Shown one piece after another: positions 1-12,584 of a stretch of 64,000 nucleotides of DNA. The notes beneath the pieces are model-generated. The model did not search any database and was not told the DNA's origin. It saw nothing but the letters and a program-made list of their open reading frames with translations. The DNA is taken from contig OY365814.1 in the NCBI GenBank assembly GCA_959347315.1, positions 27,708,329 to 27,772,328 on the forward strand, given 5' to 3'. Positions within the stretch are counted from its first letter, which is position 1. The number at the start of each line of letters is the position of its first letter. The DNA comes from Bimastos eiseni. Taxonomy: Eukaryota > Annelida > Clitellata > Crassiclitellata > Lumbricidae. The translations under genes were made by a program, and so were the position numbers.

Positions 1-830
1 TTCACAGTTAAATGCCTAAGAAATTAATAAATAAAGTTAAGAAAGATCTATAACAAGCAACTCTCAAATACAGCCGTCTAAACAACCTTCCAGCAACGGA
101 ATCAAGAACAAGATAACAGAAAGAAAACGGATTGCAAACACTGTATGAAATTAGCTGAAATATTCCAATAACCTTAAATACGTCAACAGTCTATTGTGCT
201 ATAAGATGTCGTTAAACCTTTGAATAATAAGAAATAATTAGGAAATTCTGACTACATGTAGATTTTGAATAATTTGCCCACTAGATACCATAATACTTTC
301 TATCTCAGTTGAAACCTTGTTATTACAATATTATTGTGTCAAATATTATATATTATTATGCCTCTATTAAGCGCCACTATCTAATGATCAAGCATCAATT
401 GATGGAGCTGAGCAATTGTCGGCGAATAACCTACCCCCACACAGTTTGCCAACTCAATGTAATATAATAAAGCATTTATATAGCGCCGCATATATCAGCA
501 GCGCTCTCTACGGGTGGCTGGGTTTGGGCAAGGGAAGAGGAAGGTCTTAAGGCGTATCCGAAACTGACAAGGTGAGATGGTAAGTAATTCCAGGCCCAGG
601 GACTGTGGAAGACAGTTCCATGCCGAAGTAGGATCGGGCCAGTATTCTTCCCTTTACGAGGATAGGCTGGATAGCTTTCGATCCAATTGACTACCGTTCC
701 ACACTGTTTGCTGTATGTTATCTTTTCTTTACATGCAGACATTTAAATTGTTGGCTCACCATGTTGTACAGGTTTTTCCGTGTGATTTCTTTAGTTTCTT
801 TGTCTTTGATTACTGAATTTTAAAATGTAG
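1..830 (+). other. Intron or upstream sequence of the adhesion GPCR gene
   Basis: No exon of the receptor is recognisable before the acceptor at 829-830. About 460-740 holds an interspersed repeat of the 'CATTTATATAGCGCC' family in minus orientation; the rest is AT-rich unique-looking sequence. The missing 5' exons of the receptor (leucine-rich repeats, Ig and hormone-receptor-type domains in its relatives) must lie left of the window. Confidence 0.5.
460..742 (-). repeat. Interspersed LINE-tail type repeat
   Basis: The block begins with a 'TAATGTAATATAATAAAGCA' edge followed by TTTATATAGCGCCGC and then GC-richer sequence. The same edge recurs at about 4015, 4431, 36728, 46498, 34855 and 53622. 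In the last two it is followed by the antisense of a reverse-transcriptase C-terminus, so this edge is best read as the 3' tail of a CR1/L2-type retrotransposon. The 88-codon open frame here is not a recognisable gene. Confidence 0.5.
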
Positions 831-3800
831 GCTTCGGTTTCATGTTCAGACTGAGGCTACAATTACCACTCTGCCAAGGCTGGTCAGCCATGTGGAACAA
901 CTGAATGACTACATCCGAAGAACTGATCGCATAAAGGATGAAGTTGACGTCTTATACATCACACAAATCGTCGAGAGACTGGTCAAACAAGTTGCATACA
1001 GCAGTCGGGTACGTTTCTTAAAGGTAGCTCTCTGGTATATGCTTAGTGACTGATCACTAACTGACCTCCCATTTCTGTGGACTCCGTCCAGGACTAGCTA
1101 GATCCAAGCTCAACCAAAAGATCCATAACCGAACTGGCGAGCGGTAGGCCTATGTAAAGAGAAACTAGTGTTGATGGTATGAGTGCTCATTGTGAGGGTA
1201 TTATAAATAACATCAGTTTTATGAGTTACTTACTTACTATCCCTTGTGTGACTATTATTACTAATTATTAAGTGATTGAGAAAGAGAGGCAGAACGTCTT
1301 TGGTGCAAAGGTAATTTTAGAGATAATTATAGTTGTCTTTAACTTTTAAGATGAGAACAGGAATTATGAATTGCTGCGCCCCTTTGAGGGAACGATAATG
1401 AAGAGAGGATTTCTCTTTGATTAAGAAATGAGAATTTTTCTTTGCATTCTTATGTTGTATTATGGTTCGAATGCATGTTTCGTTGGCACATCAGCCGAAT
1501 GTTCCTCTGAGTTTCAAGATAAACCGCTGTCGGATGAAATTTGTTTGACCAGCTTCTCCACAATTAGAATTTCCAGTTGCCTTAGGAGTCCTTGTGAAAT
1601 CACAGCCCCCTGTCAGAATTCTACGTTCAACTATCAAAGTTATTTTTCTGACAGTTGGCAGATTTGGTTGTCAGCATCATAAGTCAGTTGATGAATGTGG
1701 ATGCGGATGTTCTGAGACCAGCAGAGCGAAAGGATAGAGCATGCAACAGGTAAGAAAAATAGTTTAATTAAAGAAATGTGTGACTTGTTTTGTTCACCCT
1801 GCGAAGATATACTTTGTGGTGATATAGAATACATATCTTCAGGTCATTTTACAATGACTGTTGTGATCATGGCAGTTATCATATCTCTGTGGTATCAATC
1901 ATCACCGTCATTGTCATCGCCATCATCATCATCGCCCCCCCCCCAGTTTCCAAACTGGGGCAAAACCCCCAGTTTTAGTGCTCAGTGCCTCCCCACATGC
2001 CCCAAAAATCGGTTCTTTTTATGTTTCTTCAATGGCTTTTTAAGATGACTTTTGTTAAATTTGTGCCTCCCCCCATTTTTCATATATCTGGGGAGGCAAA
2101 ATTCAAAAAATGGGGAAAAAAAATTGTGCGCGATTTAAAAAAATTCTGCCCCCACTTTTCAAAACCTTGTTACACCTCTGTTTCACAGCACTGTACTTGT
2201 CATTTCTACTCTCTGCAGACTGGTAGCAGCGGTAACATTAATTCAAAAGAATGTTGTTGCTGGAGGAGAATTCACCAACCCATTTACCATCGAGACGGAA
2301 AACATCTTGATGCATATGGAACCGCTCGACGAGGACGCAGGCAATAAAGGAATCATCTGTATCGTCTACGAACAACGGACTCATCAGGATCAGAGGAAGA
2401 ACGTCACAGGTGGTCGGAGTTCTGCAGAGTGCAGTACTGGAACGAACCTCATAAAAAGTATACCCGTGTGGAAGAAGGTATGCATTCTTCCGTTTCAATT
2501 ACTGCTTTTCCGTATTACTATGCTCATGCTCAATGGACCTCAAGCCATCCGTCGGACTGTGCCTATGTGGAACGACGAGGACAGTGTTAGACTTTAATTA
2601 AGAAATATAGACTTACAACGCATCGTTAGAGCCAGATTATACGATTTACATACACCTACTTGCAGAAATCAAATGACTGATACCATGCTATGAGACTGTT
2701 TACATGTACCCGTTATATATTATATATATAAAACGAGTAAATGTATATATTATTTTAAATCAGCTTAAACTGTTCATGTTGCTTTCTTCCTGTTTACATT
2801 TACTTCACCCGTAACCTACGTTTGCGTGGCAGAATCGAGCCCTATATGTATAAAACAGGGTCTCATTGACACTGCGCTTTCTCCAAAAGGGTCTATTCTC
2901 ATGCATTACACGCTAGCTTTAAAACTGCTCTTTTCTACCATACTGGAGTCGGGAGCACCTCTGAGTGGTAACCTGAAGAAGCGCTATATAAATCATTGTA
3001 ATGAGTATTCAGCGGGAAGAACCCAACCGCGCAACTAACTGAGTATCAAGTGTATGAATCTGCATGTGATTATAATTTCTAGCCACGTTTGTTCGTTGCT
3101 GTCGAACCTGAAACCGTGAAAGCTGTCAGATGTGGCGATTTATTGGACTGTGGAAACCAGAGCCGAGCAGTTCTTGCTGTGACTGCATACAAAAACAACA
3201 GGCTATTCTCTGAACTGGACGGGAACGAGTTCTACATAGACTCTGAAATCGTCTCAGCCATGATCGGTGCGTGCCCTAGTCTTTGTCTTGCATTCAGCTG
3301 TTGCAGTAATCTCGATCATAGAGTAGCTCGTTGACCATGGAGTGGCTCGTTGATCATGTAGGCGCTTGTTGATCATGGAATGGCTCGTTGGTCATAGAGT
3401 GGCTCGTTGATCATGGAGTGGCTAGTTGTTCAAACAAGCGTTGACCTGTGTATGCAGTTCAAATCCTTTAGGTCCTACATCAGACTCTGTGCCAAACCAG
3501 ACATCACTGCACTTCTGTGCAATCGCGGTTCGCACACCGATTGCGACTATAATTATAATTGCCACTGCGAATCATTATTAAACTCCTCCACTGTTTGGAC
3601 TTTGACAGTGCCAGTCTCAAGCCTGAAGAAAGGAGGAGGGCGACACCAAATCATCTAAGATATAAAACGGTGTCGTTAAAAAAATCAACCACAGACAGAT
3701 GATCATTGTATGGCACAACATATCATGTGGACCTACATCTCATGTGAATCCAGATCTTGCTATCAAAAGTGCGTTGTAATAATGATGTACAGGGTCCGAC

Positions 3801-6800
3801 GATTTGTCAATAAATAAGGAGGGCAGTCGGTCGATGAGAATTTCTGGGGATCCGAAGAATTCTGACCTACATCAATTCCCTTGTAGCTGAAGCTGAGGGT
3901 GCCCAATCCCTCTGACACATTCCCCCCGCCAATGGGACGCTGATTATGTAACAAAGCATCTGCAATAAAAATTACTTTTTGTAATTCAACGATTCATTTT
4001 TTCATGGTATTTATACGTAATGCAGTCGAGCATTTATATAGCGCCGACTCAGACCGGAAGAGCAGTTTCAGGTGTTGCTGTTGCTTCATTTCTGTGTTTT
4101 TAGTTGCTGAAGAAATTGGCGCAGTTAACGCCTCTGCATCCGTTATCCTTCAAGTGATGTCGGGCAACAGCAGCCAACGGAGGATACCTGCTTTCTGGAA
4201 CACAGCTGCAAATGGTAGATCATTTCTTACACAAACACCGTTGCCGTCTTCGAGTCAACCAGTTTCTGTTATTTTTACCCAACATACAACTGTAAGCCCT
4301 CGGGAGAGGTAATATTGTTCGGAGACTGTTAATAACATCTGGAAGGGTCATGTTCCATCCTGTTCTGACACAAAGAACGCAGAAGCCTATTGCAGAAGCA
4401 TTGAATCACTGGAAATCGATGTTGAGAGGTAATGTAACGCAATCGAGTATTTATATAGAGCCCCTTCGAGATATCTACTCAGAGGCGCTCTCAGCTCTAG
4501 CCTAAATGATGTTAAATGTCATAGTGAACGAGTAAAATACGTCTGTTAGCAAAATTATGCACAGTAAAGCTGAAAAGAGTCACAAGTGGTGGGCCCACGC
4601 ACAAGCGTAGAACCAACCAATTGACGGATTCCCGTCGACAGCTGACATATGTCATGGGTGTTCGGAGTTTCTGAGCCAAGTTGCGTCCATAGGTAGAGCG
4701 ATGGATCTCTCAACGCTGCTCGCGGGTACCACGTCAACGAGTAGTCCTTCACGGGTATTGAAACAGATGGCGTTTGGCCTATTTATTAACCTATAGATGG
4801 GTTTGGCTTCAGTAGGATGCATGTAGATTGTAGGCTACTTAGATTTTGTTGGTTTGGAGCCAGTTGATTTGGAGCCAGTTCAAAATAGCCTCGTGTGGGC
4901 CATTGTTATTTTTAGTGGTAAGTCAAAGGTGGTATATTAAGCGTCTCACTACACGCAGATAAGGGCACGGATTTCTAATGGCTATAACGAGTCAACGAAG
5001 ACAACTGGGTATATAGAGCACTTGGCTTATTATAGTGCAGAGTTAGAGTATGGGCTAGAACCTCTCCCTAGTAAGTGCATTGGACACTATGCAAGGACCT
5101 CGAGCAAGGCCATCATGCTCAGTGGCTTGGATGGAGGAGGATTACACAATACAACACAATGCAGCCGTTTTTAATGTGTTTCGGATCCCTCCTTTCACAG
5201 GTCGGTTTCTTCAGAAGTTCAGAAGCAACTGCGAGTATAGGACCCTGTAAAGTAACTGCCTCAGGAGAGGCTGGAACCTTACTACTCATAACCAGTTACT
5301 GTTGTATTGCATACCGTATATCTAACACCACTTAAAAACGATTTCCATACATGTATCCATACATGTATCCTTGTATCAGTAATTATTACCGAAACATTCT
5401 GATAAATGACTTATTCCCATCTGACATTTGCTAACATATACCCTTCAAAATTGTGCAACCTCCCTTGTCCCCCTAAGACCCTTCTGTCAGATCTGTCTTC
5501 CCCAGTTAAAACTGAATCATATATATATAAGTCTTTGTTATTTTTTTAAAGGAGGCTATGGAGGTTGGTCGCCGATTGGATGTGAGGTGTTGAACAAAAC
5601 AGACTCGGCAGTAAGGTTCACCTGTCGACGATTTGGCCATTATACGCTACTACAGGTATGAACATGCGATGTAAATCATCTGTGACTGAACCACAGAAAA
5701 CCATGACAAAATCGAAAAGATAAACACTGGAATATATTCTTCATTTGCGTGGGATGGCTTTGCTAAATAATTTGGTGAAACTGCACAAATGTAGGACTAT
5801 ACTGCTATAGTCCTACATTTGTTCAGTTTTAGTTATATATAGTTATAGCCGGTTACAGTATTTTTAAGGGTCAATTTGCAGATATCTTCGTAATCGTAAT
5901 ATTCATATTTCTAAAGCGTCGTTGAGTCATTCGCAGATTCGCAGGGCATCAAATAATACTCGAGCACTGCGTCAAGTCATAGCGATTATCAGAGGTCCGA
6001 ATACCAGATTGTCGGAGGAATACCTTTGAGGAATGGGAAGTTACAGTTAACCATGATAACGATCTATATAGGCTAAGTGTGTCTGGGGTCATGAAAGTTT
6101 ATGAGTATAGTAGGCTAAATTGTGCGTATTCTTACGCTTTTGGTGCACGGTGCTCTCCGCAAAATCTCTACATGTATAAACTGATTAAGATGAATAACTA
6201 TCTGATGTGAAAACCTAGTAGGCCTATTCCACTTGATTTGAATACCTGACACTATCTGATTTGAATAGCCACCGGATTTGAATACCTACCTGATTTTAAT
6301 ACCTACCTGATTTTAATACCTACCTGATTTGAATACCTACCTACTTTGAATACCTACCTGATTTAAATACCTACGGTACACCTGATTTGAATATCAACCT
6401 GATTTGAATACCTACCTGATTTGAATACCTACCTGCTTTGAATACCTACCTAATTTAAATACATACGGTACACCTGATTTGAATACCAACCAGATTTGAA
6501 TACCAACCTGATTTGAATACCTACCTGGTTTGAATACGTACCTGATTTGAATTTCTACCTGTTTCAAATACCTACGGTACAACTGATTTGAATACCAACC
6601 TGATTTGAATATGTACCAGATTTGAATAAATACCTGATTTGCTCATCTACACACACAGATGCCTATATGACTTCAAGTTAGGATACTAAAGGGATAATGT
6701 TACATGTAATTGAATGTTTAATAAAGCTTCATAATAAAACTTCAAAATAAATTAATTACCAACTGGAAATAAGTAGTTAAAGATTTATAGCAAACAAAAC

Positions 6801-9800
6801 AAGAAATCAAGAAATTATGCAGTGAACCAGCCATGAACTTTTTTATGCCTGGTTTCGAACTTTTCTGACTTGTCAGACTTTTCTCAGGAATGGTTTCATG
6901 TGTGCATCTATAAATTTTATCCTGTCAGCAAGAGATAAATATAAATAATTGCACGTATTTCTAAACAATGCAGGCCAGCATCAAGCAACTAGTCTGTTTT
7001 TCTTTTATCCTGTGGATTCGTGACCAAACAGATAAACAAAGGAAACCTACTGTATAGCCTTCAGTTGTATTGAGAGCCATTATGACTGTAATCACCATAT
7101 AAAACGAAATGCAATTATCTCTTTTCAGGACGAGCCAACTGTTGAGAGTCCAGTACAGCTATGGCTGCAGCGTTTTTTCGAGATAAGTCCAGCCATCTAT
7201 GTCGGATCATTTGTGCTCGCCGCATCAGCGCTTACCGTTATTACTGCTTTCATTGGCGCCAGGAACAGGTGCGCTTCATAATCGGGCCATATTTCATCTG
7301 ACAATTATAATTAATAATTTTATTAAAGATTATGATAAAATTGCGATTTATAGTCCCTATTGTTTTGGTTAATTTTATGATCGTCTTTGTGAGTAAGCTT
7401 CATATGTTGTATAAATGACTGGAGAGATGCAAGTCTTTTGCAAAGCCAAGTTGTCATTGGTGGTATCACAATTTTATCCAGGCACTGGATTGTCAGAGAG
7501 TTCAGTAGTAGAGAATTGGATAAATTGACTCGTTTACCAAATAACGATTTTGTTATTTTGTTCTGCTGCTGTTACCTTAATATTCAGGAAACTTGGTTCG
7601 TTGAACTCGATTTATAGAAATACATTAGTTCAGGATATTTAACATTTTCCCCAAGATAAATTTAAAGGCAATTGATAATTGCAATTAAGCCTCATCCCAT
7701 CAAGCTTTTAAAAAAAGGACACATGTTATTCTAAATGTGCTGACTATGTGGTTCAAAGAATGTTCTGTATCAAATAAATTTCTTAATGTTTTCCTCTTAA
7801 ATTTTTTACCTTTGTTGGTCTATGTTAATATTTTCAACTTTTCCACTACAAGGTCACCTTTGAATTTTTACTATTTTATGATGACAAGAAATTTCTTAAT
7901 TTCCAATAGAATACAACAAATTAACGAACTGAAATTGTATACCCTCAATTGGTGTAAAATTTTCTAATTGTTTAGGCTGAAAATGTCACGTAAAACATGT
8001 CACGCCACATGCAACATGTGTGCCGGACTTTTTCTGTTGAGCATCGTGTACGTGATGTGGCTTCCAGCGGAACAGTCGCCTCTTCTGTGTTCACTTGGAG
8101 CCGTTTCTCTTCATTTCCTATCGCTGTCTGTTCTTGTATGGATAACGATAATCTTATAGTAAGTCAGCAACTCGGGATATTGCATCTTTTAATTGGCTGT
8201 GCTATTATGCTTGTGACAGATAATAGTTAGATCAGACGTTACTATACCAATGCCCAGATTTTATGTGTATATAAAAATATTATTATTTGTGTGATGCATG
8301 ACTGGCATCACATCTATTGTGTGAAACGGAGCATGTGAACAGAATGAACTTACATAGCAAAGAGAAATAAAGTCAATGTTAGGATACTTCTGATAGGTAA
8401 TGTAAATTGTCACTATACATTGTAAATGGAGGCAGGAAGGGCAGACAATGAGATTGATGGAAAGACAGACAGACAATTAGGGGGTTATACTTCTTTAAAT
8501 TATTGTCCTCACAATTATTATAGTCTCGCCAAAAGAACATCTACTCAGGAGCGCTCCCGACCCAACCCCGGCTAAATGGTTTAGTCTTAAGGTGTGCATA
8601 GAATATGTGGAGTGGCCCCTAGGCACAAGCCGAAGGGCGACAAGGAGCCCATTCCAGGTTGCAGGGCTTACAACCTAGGAGGCTCGGTGCTGCCGCATGG
8701 AAGTCCGGGAGCGAGGGACAAGAAGCTTGGTCTGCAAAGAAGAGCGTAGGAAGCCTCGGCGTTGGACGTCCAAGGTAGGACAGCATAGTTCCCGCCGGTA
8801 CCTGGAAGCAGATCCCTCTTATAATCTTGCCCTACCTTATTTGCTCATAGCTCACCTCTCCTAACCTTACCAGTACCTTGTTTCTAATTGACTAACCTGG
8901 ACGAAGAGGTGTGATGTAATTAGATCATCTGCTTTGTTGTAGCAAACTAAGAAAGAAGCTGACAAAGGCGATGGAACCTCTGGTGGAAGCTGAAAACCCG
9001 GTGGAAGATGAACCCAAAGCTCCAAGGTCCGTCGTGACCATTTACCTGCTCGGCTGGGGAGTGGCGTTCATCGTATGTGGAATCAGCGCAGCTATCAGTT
9101 GGAACAGCTACAACAAGGACCAGTAAGGGACTAGAGTTTTCTACTTCCTGTAATGCAACTATTTTATAGCCCTACTACACAAACTCAGTAGTTATGCTCA
9201 AAATATTTTAGCCTCATCCGCATGGACGTAATTTCAGTTTTGCTCAGAGGGCAAAACTTGGCAATCATGTTACGTTTTATATTTAGTTAACATGATTGTG
9301 CAAAACTGCAAAAAAAGAATAGTGTGCATATTGTCACTTATCATAAATTGGGCTGTGAATGATTTATTTAGACTTGCAAGAAATGTGAAAAATCTATGTA
9401 AAATCAATTTTATTTCGTTATTTATAATAATTTTAATAAAACGAGTGGAGACATCAAATTCCGGAGCAATTACCTACCAGCAAGAACATGAGCACTTTTT
9501 CATATTTACATACATTAATATTAGAATTGTCTTTTTTAGAGATTGTAAATGCCTATGTGCTTAACAAGAACATTTTTGCGCTACAGAAATTGCCAAATTA
9601 AAATACGAATAAAATTTATATGATAAAGTCATCAGAGTAAATCACTTGGATTTGTCTCAGTATAGCTGTGTGTGTGTCTCGGTTGTTACAGCTGTTTTCT
9701 GGCTCAGGAGTCATCTCTTCTTATGTTCTTCATTCCCGTTGGACTACTTCTACTGATCAACACCTTACTTCTGATCCACAGCTGCTACATCACCCAGCTT

Positions 9801-11459
9801 CACCCAAACATCGATTTACCTAGACGTGGGGACAGGCAGCAAACAACCCGACCAGACCTCATATCATCTCACAGTTCATCGTCTTTCCTCCCAACTCAAC
9901 GGGCGTCCGAGGCCGATGAACTTTCAATAGGCAGTGCAATAGATGGGGAATACACCGCGAATAGCCAGCTGAAGGCGATTTCTGCAATACTGTTGTTGTA
10001 CCTGTTGGCGTGGACCACCGGTGCATTTGCTGCTGTTCTTCCATTTCCAGCGATTCCGCTACAAGAGATCTTGTTTCCGTGCCTTTACGCCATTGCAGCC
10101 GTAAGTCTCGGTGCTTTTCTGTTCGTCTACTGCTGTGTAGGACGCGAAGATATTCGCGAGAAACTGGTACGGTGTGTGAAGGACAGAACGAAAGCGAACT
10201 ACGATGCGGTGCGTCTTAACATTGCGACGGAACAAGATCGCCAAATGCCGGCTAGCTCGGACAATCTGTCCTGCGAAGTTGCCACTGAGAGTTCGTCCTG
10301 TGCCTGGAGGTCGAGTCAGATGAATTTGTCAGAAGGGGTTGGGCGTAGGTCAAAACTGGACATAGATTCACTTCCCTCTGGTAATTCGACAGCCCCGATG
10401 CTACCATCAGCAGTTCGTGTTCCCTTCTCTAACGAGTCGTCGCCCCCGCTTCCGAATGCTTTCAACAATACGAGGCAGCGAAGTGCTGCAAAGAAATATT
10501 GGGAACGGAAGAAATGTAAGATGCAGCGGTCCAGCGAGCGAGGCCGTAGGCCGTCGATCGGACATCAGGGCTCGAGCGCAGAGGAATGTAAACTGATCGA
10601 TTTGACAAATGCAAAGCCCAGCGCTGGATACAGCAGTCTAAACACAACTGCAGTCGACAGACCGTTCAGTCAAAACAAGATTCCTCACAGACTGAGTTCG
10701 AAACGCTCTGAGAATCTCAGACCTTGTGGCTCAGAATCACCGATGCAAGACGCTCGTGATTTTGGCGAGATCGGAAGCCTAGCACCCCAACATGTCGTGT
10801 TCAGGGGCGAATTCATTGCAGGAATTGAAGCTCCAGAAGGTATTAGAACTGGGAATCATGTAAGAACTTGTAAATCATCTGATCATTCAGACTCCGCTGC
10901 CTTGCCAATTCTCTCAGGCGCCGACAATCCTGTAACCTCCCCTTTCGTGGAAGTATCCGATGATGGACTGTATGACTGTGATAGAGTAACCTTTTCCAGG
11001 CAACTTGAACCAGCGAAAAGGACAAGGGATAAATCAAAGCAGCATCATTCTAGAACTTCCAGTGTTACTGACGATCACTGCGGTGAGGCGTCCTGTGCCG
11101 AGGTCAGCTGGAACCCCGATCCACGCTGTCATATGTCGTCTTCGAAAAGTTCTTCCCAAAACTCCAAGGGCAGCAGGATACGTTCAACATTGTTGACAGA
11201 GAATGCATATAAAAGAGATCCTCTGCATCACAAGTCTGAACTTCACGAAATCAAGGAACCCATGGATTTTGAACGATTACCAATTGGTTCGCGCAGTGGA
11301 AAAATAGAACATGAAGACCGACTGAAACCGATTGGTAGAGGTACTCGTCTGCATCGCCGCCGTATGATGTTGTCAAGCTCCGAAGGGAGTCTAGCAGACG
11401 TTTGGGTTTTGCAGAAACATCACGAGCGCAGCGGATTCAAAAAAGAGACAAGCGTGTAA
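831..11459 (+). CDS. ADGRA3: Adhesion G-protein-coupled receptor, ADGRA2/3 (GPR124/GPR125) type, 3' part
   Basis: Ten exons read in phase: 831-1008, 1655-1749, 2219-2477, 3083-3266, 4104-4214, 5552-5655, 7129-7268, 7976-8158, 8943-9122, 9692-11459, giving about 1066 residues without the N-terminus. The first five exons are a GAIN-like domain. Exon 5 ends in FWNTAANG and exon 6 carries GWSPIGCEV...FTCRRFGHYT, the GPS region. Exon 7 has TM1, exon 8 TM2-TM3, exon 9 TM4 (TIYLLGWGVAFIVCG) and exon 10 TM5-TM7 plus a long Ser-rich tail. The run CVGREDIREKLVRC after TM7, and the final KKETSV (class I PDZ ligand), match what is known for GPR124/GPR125, which act at the plasma membrane in Wnt-related and planar-polarity signalling. 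Vertebrates have two such receptors, so a single invertebrate gene may be co-orthologous to both. The 5' end is cut by the window edge. Confidence 0.85.
1920..2177. mobile_element. Possible hAT-like element remnant
   Basis: A C-run is followed by inverted blocks (GCCTCCCCCCAT near 2067 and TGGGGAGGCAAA near 2090) and a right edge whose reverse complement begins CAGAGGTGTAACAAGG, resembling the ends of small non-autonomous hAT elements. No matching left edge or target duplication is visible, so it is probably truncated. It lies in the intron before the 2219 exon. Confidence 0.3.
3322..3428. repeat. Tandem repeat, about 20-bp unit
   Basis: Five to six diverged copies of a unit like GGCTCGTTGATCATGGAGT follow one another 55 bases after the donor site of the 3083-3266 exon. 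The array lies inside an intron of the receptor gene and has no coding role. Confidence 0.8.
3580..3652 (+). repeat. Interspersed repeat shared with 14620-14690
   Basis: This segment, from AACTCCTCCACTG through GCCAGTCTCAAGCCTG to GGAGGAGGGCGACA, matches the reverse complement of 14620-14690 at most positions. From memory it resembles the 5' part of endonuclease/reverse-transcriptase LINEs, but that identity is not proven here. Confidence 0.45.
4431..4752 (-). repeat. Interspersed repeat, LINE 3'-tail family
   Basis: The edge GTAATGTAACGCAATCGAGT is followed by ATTTATATAGAGCCCCTTCG and AGATATCTACTCAGAGGCGC. The same order of blocks is found at 46498-46560, and the continuing GTGGTGGGCCCACGCACAAG region parallels 8590-8660. 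It lies in the intron between the 4104-4214 and 5552-5655 exons. Confidence 0.5.
5778..5829. repeat. Near-perfect 23-bp hairpin
   Basis: Positions 5778-5800 and 5807-5829 are inverted copies with one mismatch around a 6-base loop (ACTGCT). The core ACAAATGTAGGACTAT / ATAGTCCTACATTTGT is perfect. It lies in the intron just after the GPS exon. It could be a short foldback element, a hairpin RNA or a chance palindrome. Confidence 0.85.
6222..6645. repeat. Minisatellite, 17-bp unit with a 7-bp interruption
   Basis: About 24 copies of a 17-bp unit close to ACCTGATTTGAATACCT run through this intron of the receptor gene. Every five or six units a 7-base insertion (ACGGTAC at 6373, 6465 and 6574) recurs, spaced 92 and 109 bases apart, that is 17n+7. 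This indicates amplification of a longer compound unit. Confidence 0.9.
8510..8830 (-). repeat. Interspersed repeat in receptor intron
   Basis: GC-richer block (ATCTACTCAGGAGCGCTCCC, then GTGGCCCC-type and CTGGAAGCAGATCC runs) unlike the AT-rich intron around it. It shares block order with 4431-4752, so I treat it as another copy of the LINE-tail family. It sits between the TM2-TM3 exon and the TM4 exon. Confidence 0.4.
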
Positions 11460-12550
11460 CGCCTTGGCACGCGATCTCCACATAGTTGCATGATGAACCG
11501 TTGCCTATTTTATTTGTCAAAAATTGTAGCTGTGAAGTAAAGTATGTAGCCTATCAAGACACTTAGTGTAGCACCTTTTATGTGCATCGTAAAAGTACTG
11601 AGTTAGTAATTGCTCATTAATTTTATGACAAGCATATCTTAATGACAACATCCCTCATGCAGAGCACTGAGCGTAAAGGCAAATGTTTCTGGCTGAAGTA
11701 GGAGCGAAACAGCTGCAGTTCTATTGTAAGACCTTTCCGTGTTTGTCTCTTCGCTTGACATTAATTAAGTTGTCAGTTAAATAGCCACAGAGAAAAGAAT
11801 GTATTATTAATATTTCTGGAAATGTTGAAGTATCGTTTCGTATATGATACATTTAGTATTTTATTATCCCATTATACTATTCACTCATTTACCCAAATAT
11901 GCCCACTATAATAATATTACAGCAGGAATTTTATATCGGCTGCTTCTGTGGGGAATGAATTAATTCTGCTTTATAACGTGTTATCTATATCATTGCTTGA
12001 GGATAATCATAATTTTGTACTTATGAATGTACTCACGACCTCAGTATTAAAATTATTATGTAGTATCAAATTACAAATGGGTTTGTTTATTTATCGGTTT
12101 GCATGTAATTTACTTCCCAGGTTAGCTTGCAATTAGGCCTAATTCCGAATACTGTAAGATATAACCCTGCATCATACCAGATATCTGTATAATTTTAATT
12201 GCAGCCCTGACTGCACTGACAGTCGACTATGTTGTACTCAATGTGTTGGGCCTCCCTTCGGAAATGATTTATCACACTATATCAGAGTTCTGCCAAGAGT
12301 GAGCTTTTTAAGAATATGTGCACACATGTTATACTAAATAGGCTAAGTAGGCTATTATACCAATTAATCGTCTTGTTACTTTAGTTTTATTGATTCTGTT
12401 TGTCGTAGTTCTGTCTCTATATCAATTAATTCAAGTCAGTTGGACTGATTATTTCATTGAATAATTCGTAATGATTCAAACTAATTTGATGCTACGGGTC
12501 AAACAACCCTACTGGGCTGGACTTGGTGTTTGTGGTTCTGCCCGTATAAC
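11460..12550 (+). other. 3' flank / probable 3' UTR of the receptor gene
   Basis: AT-rich, non-coding sequence follows the TAA stop at 11457-11459. I see no open frame with family resemblance and no clear AATAAA signal close to the stop, so the end of the transcript is not placed. Confidence 0.4.
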
Positions 12551-12584
12551 TTTTAATTGTTAACAATCTCTACATATAAAAGGA

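Noticed and set aside
10010..10647. Several short open frames on both strands
   Set aside because: Shadows of the large last exon of the receptor gene (9692-11459).
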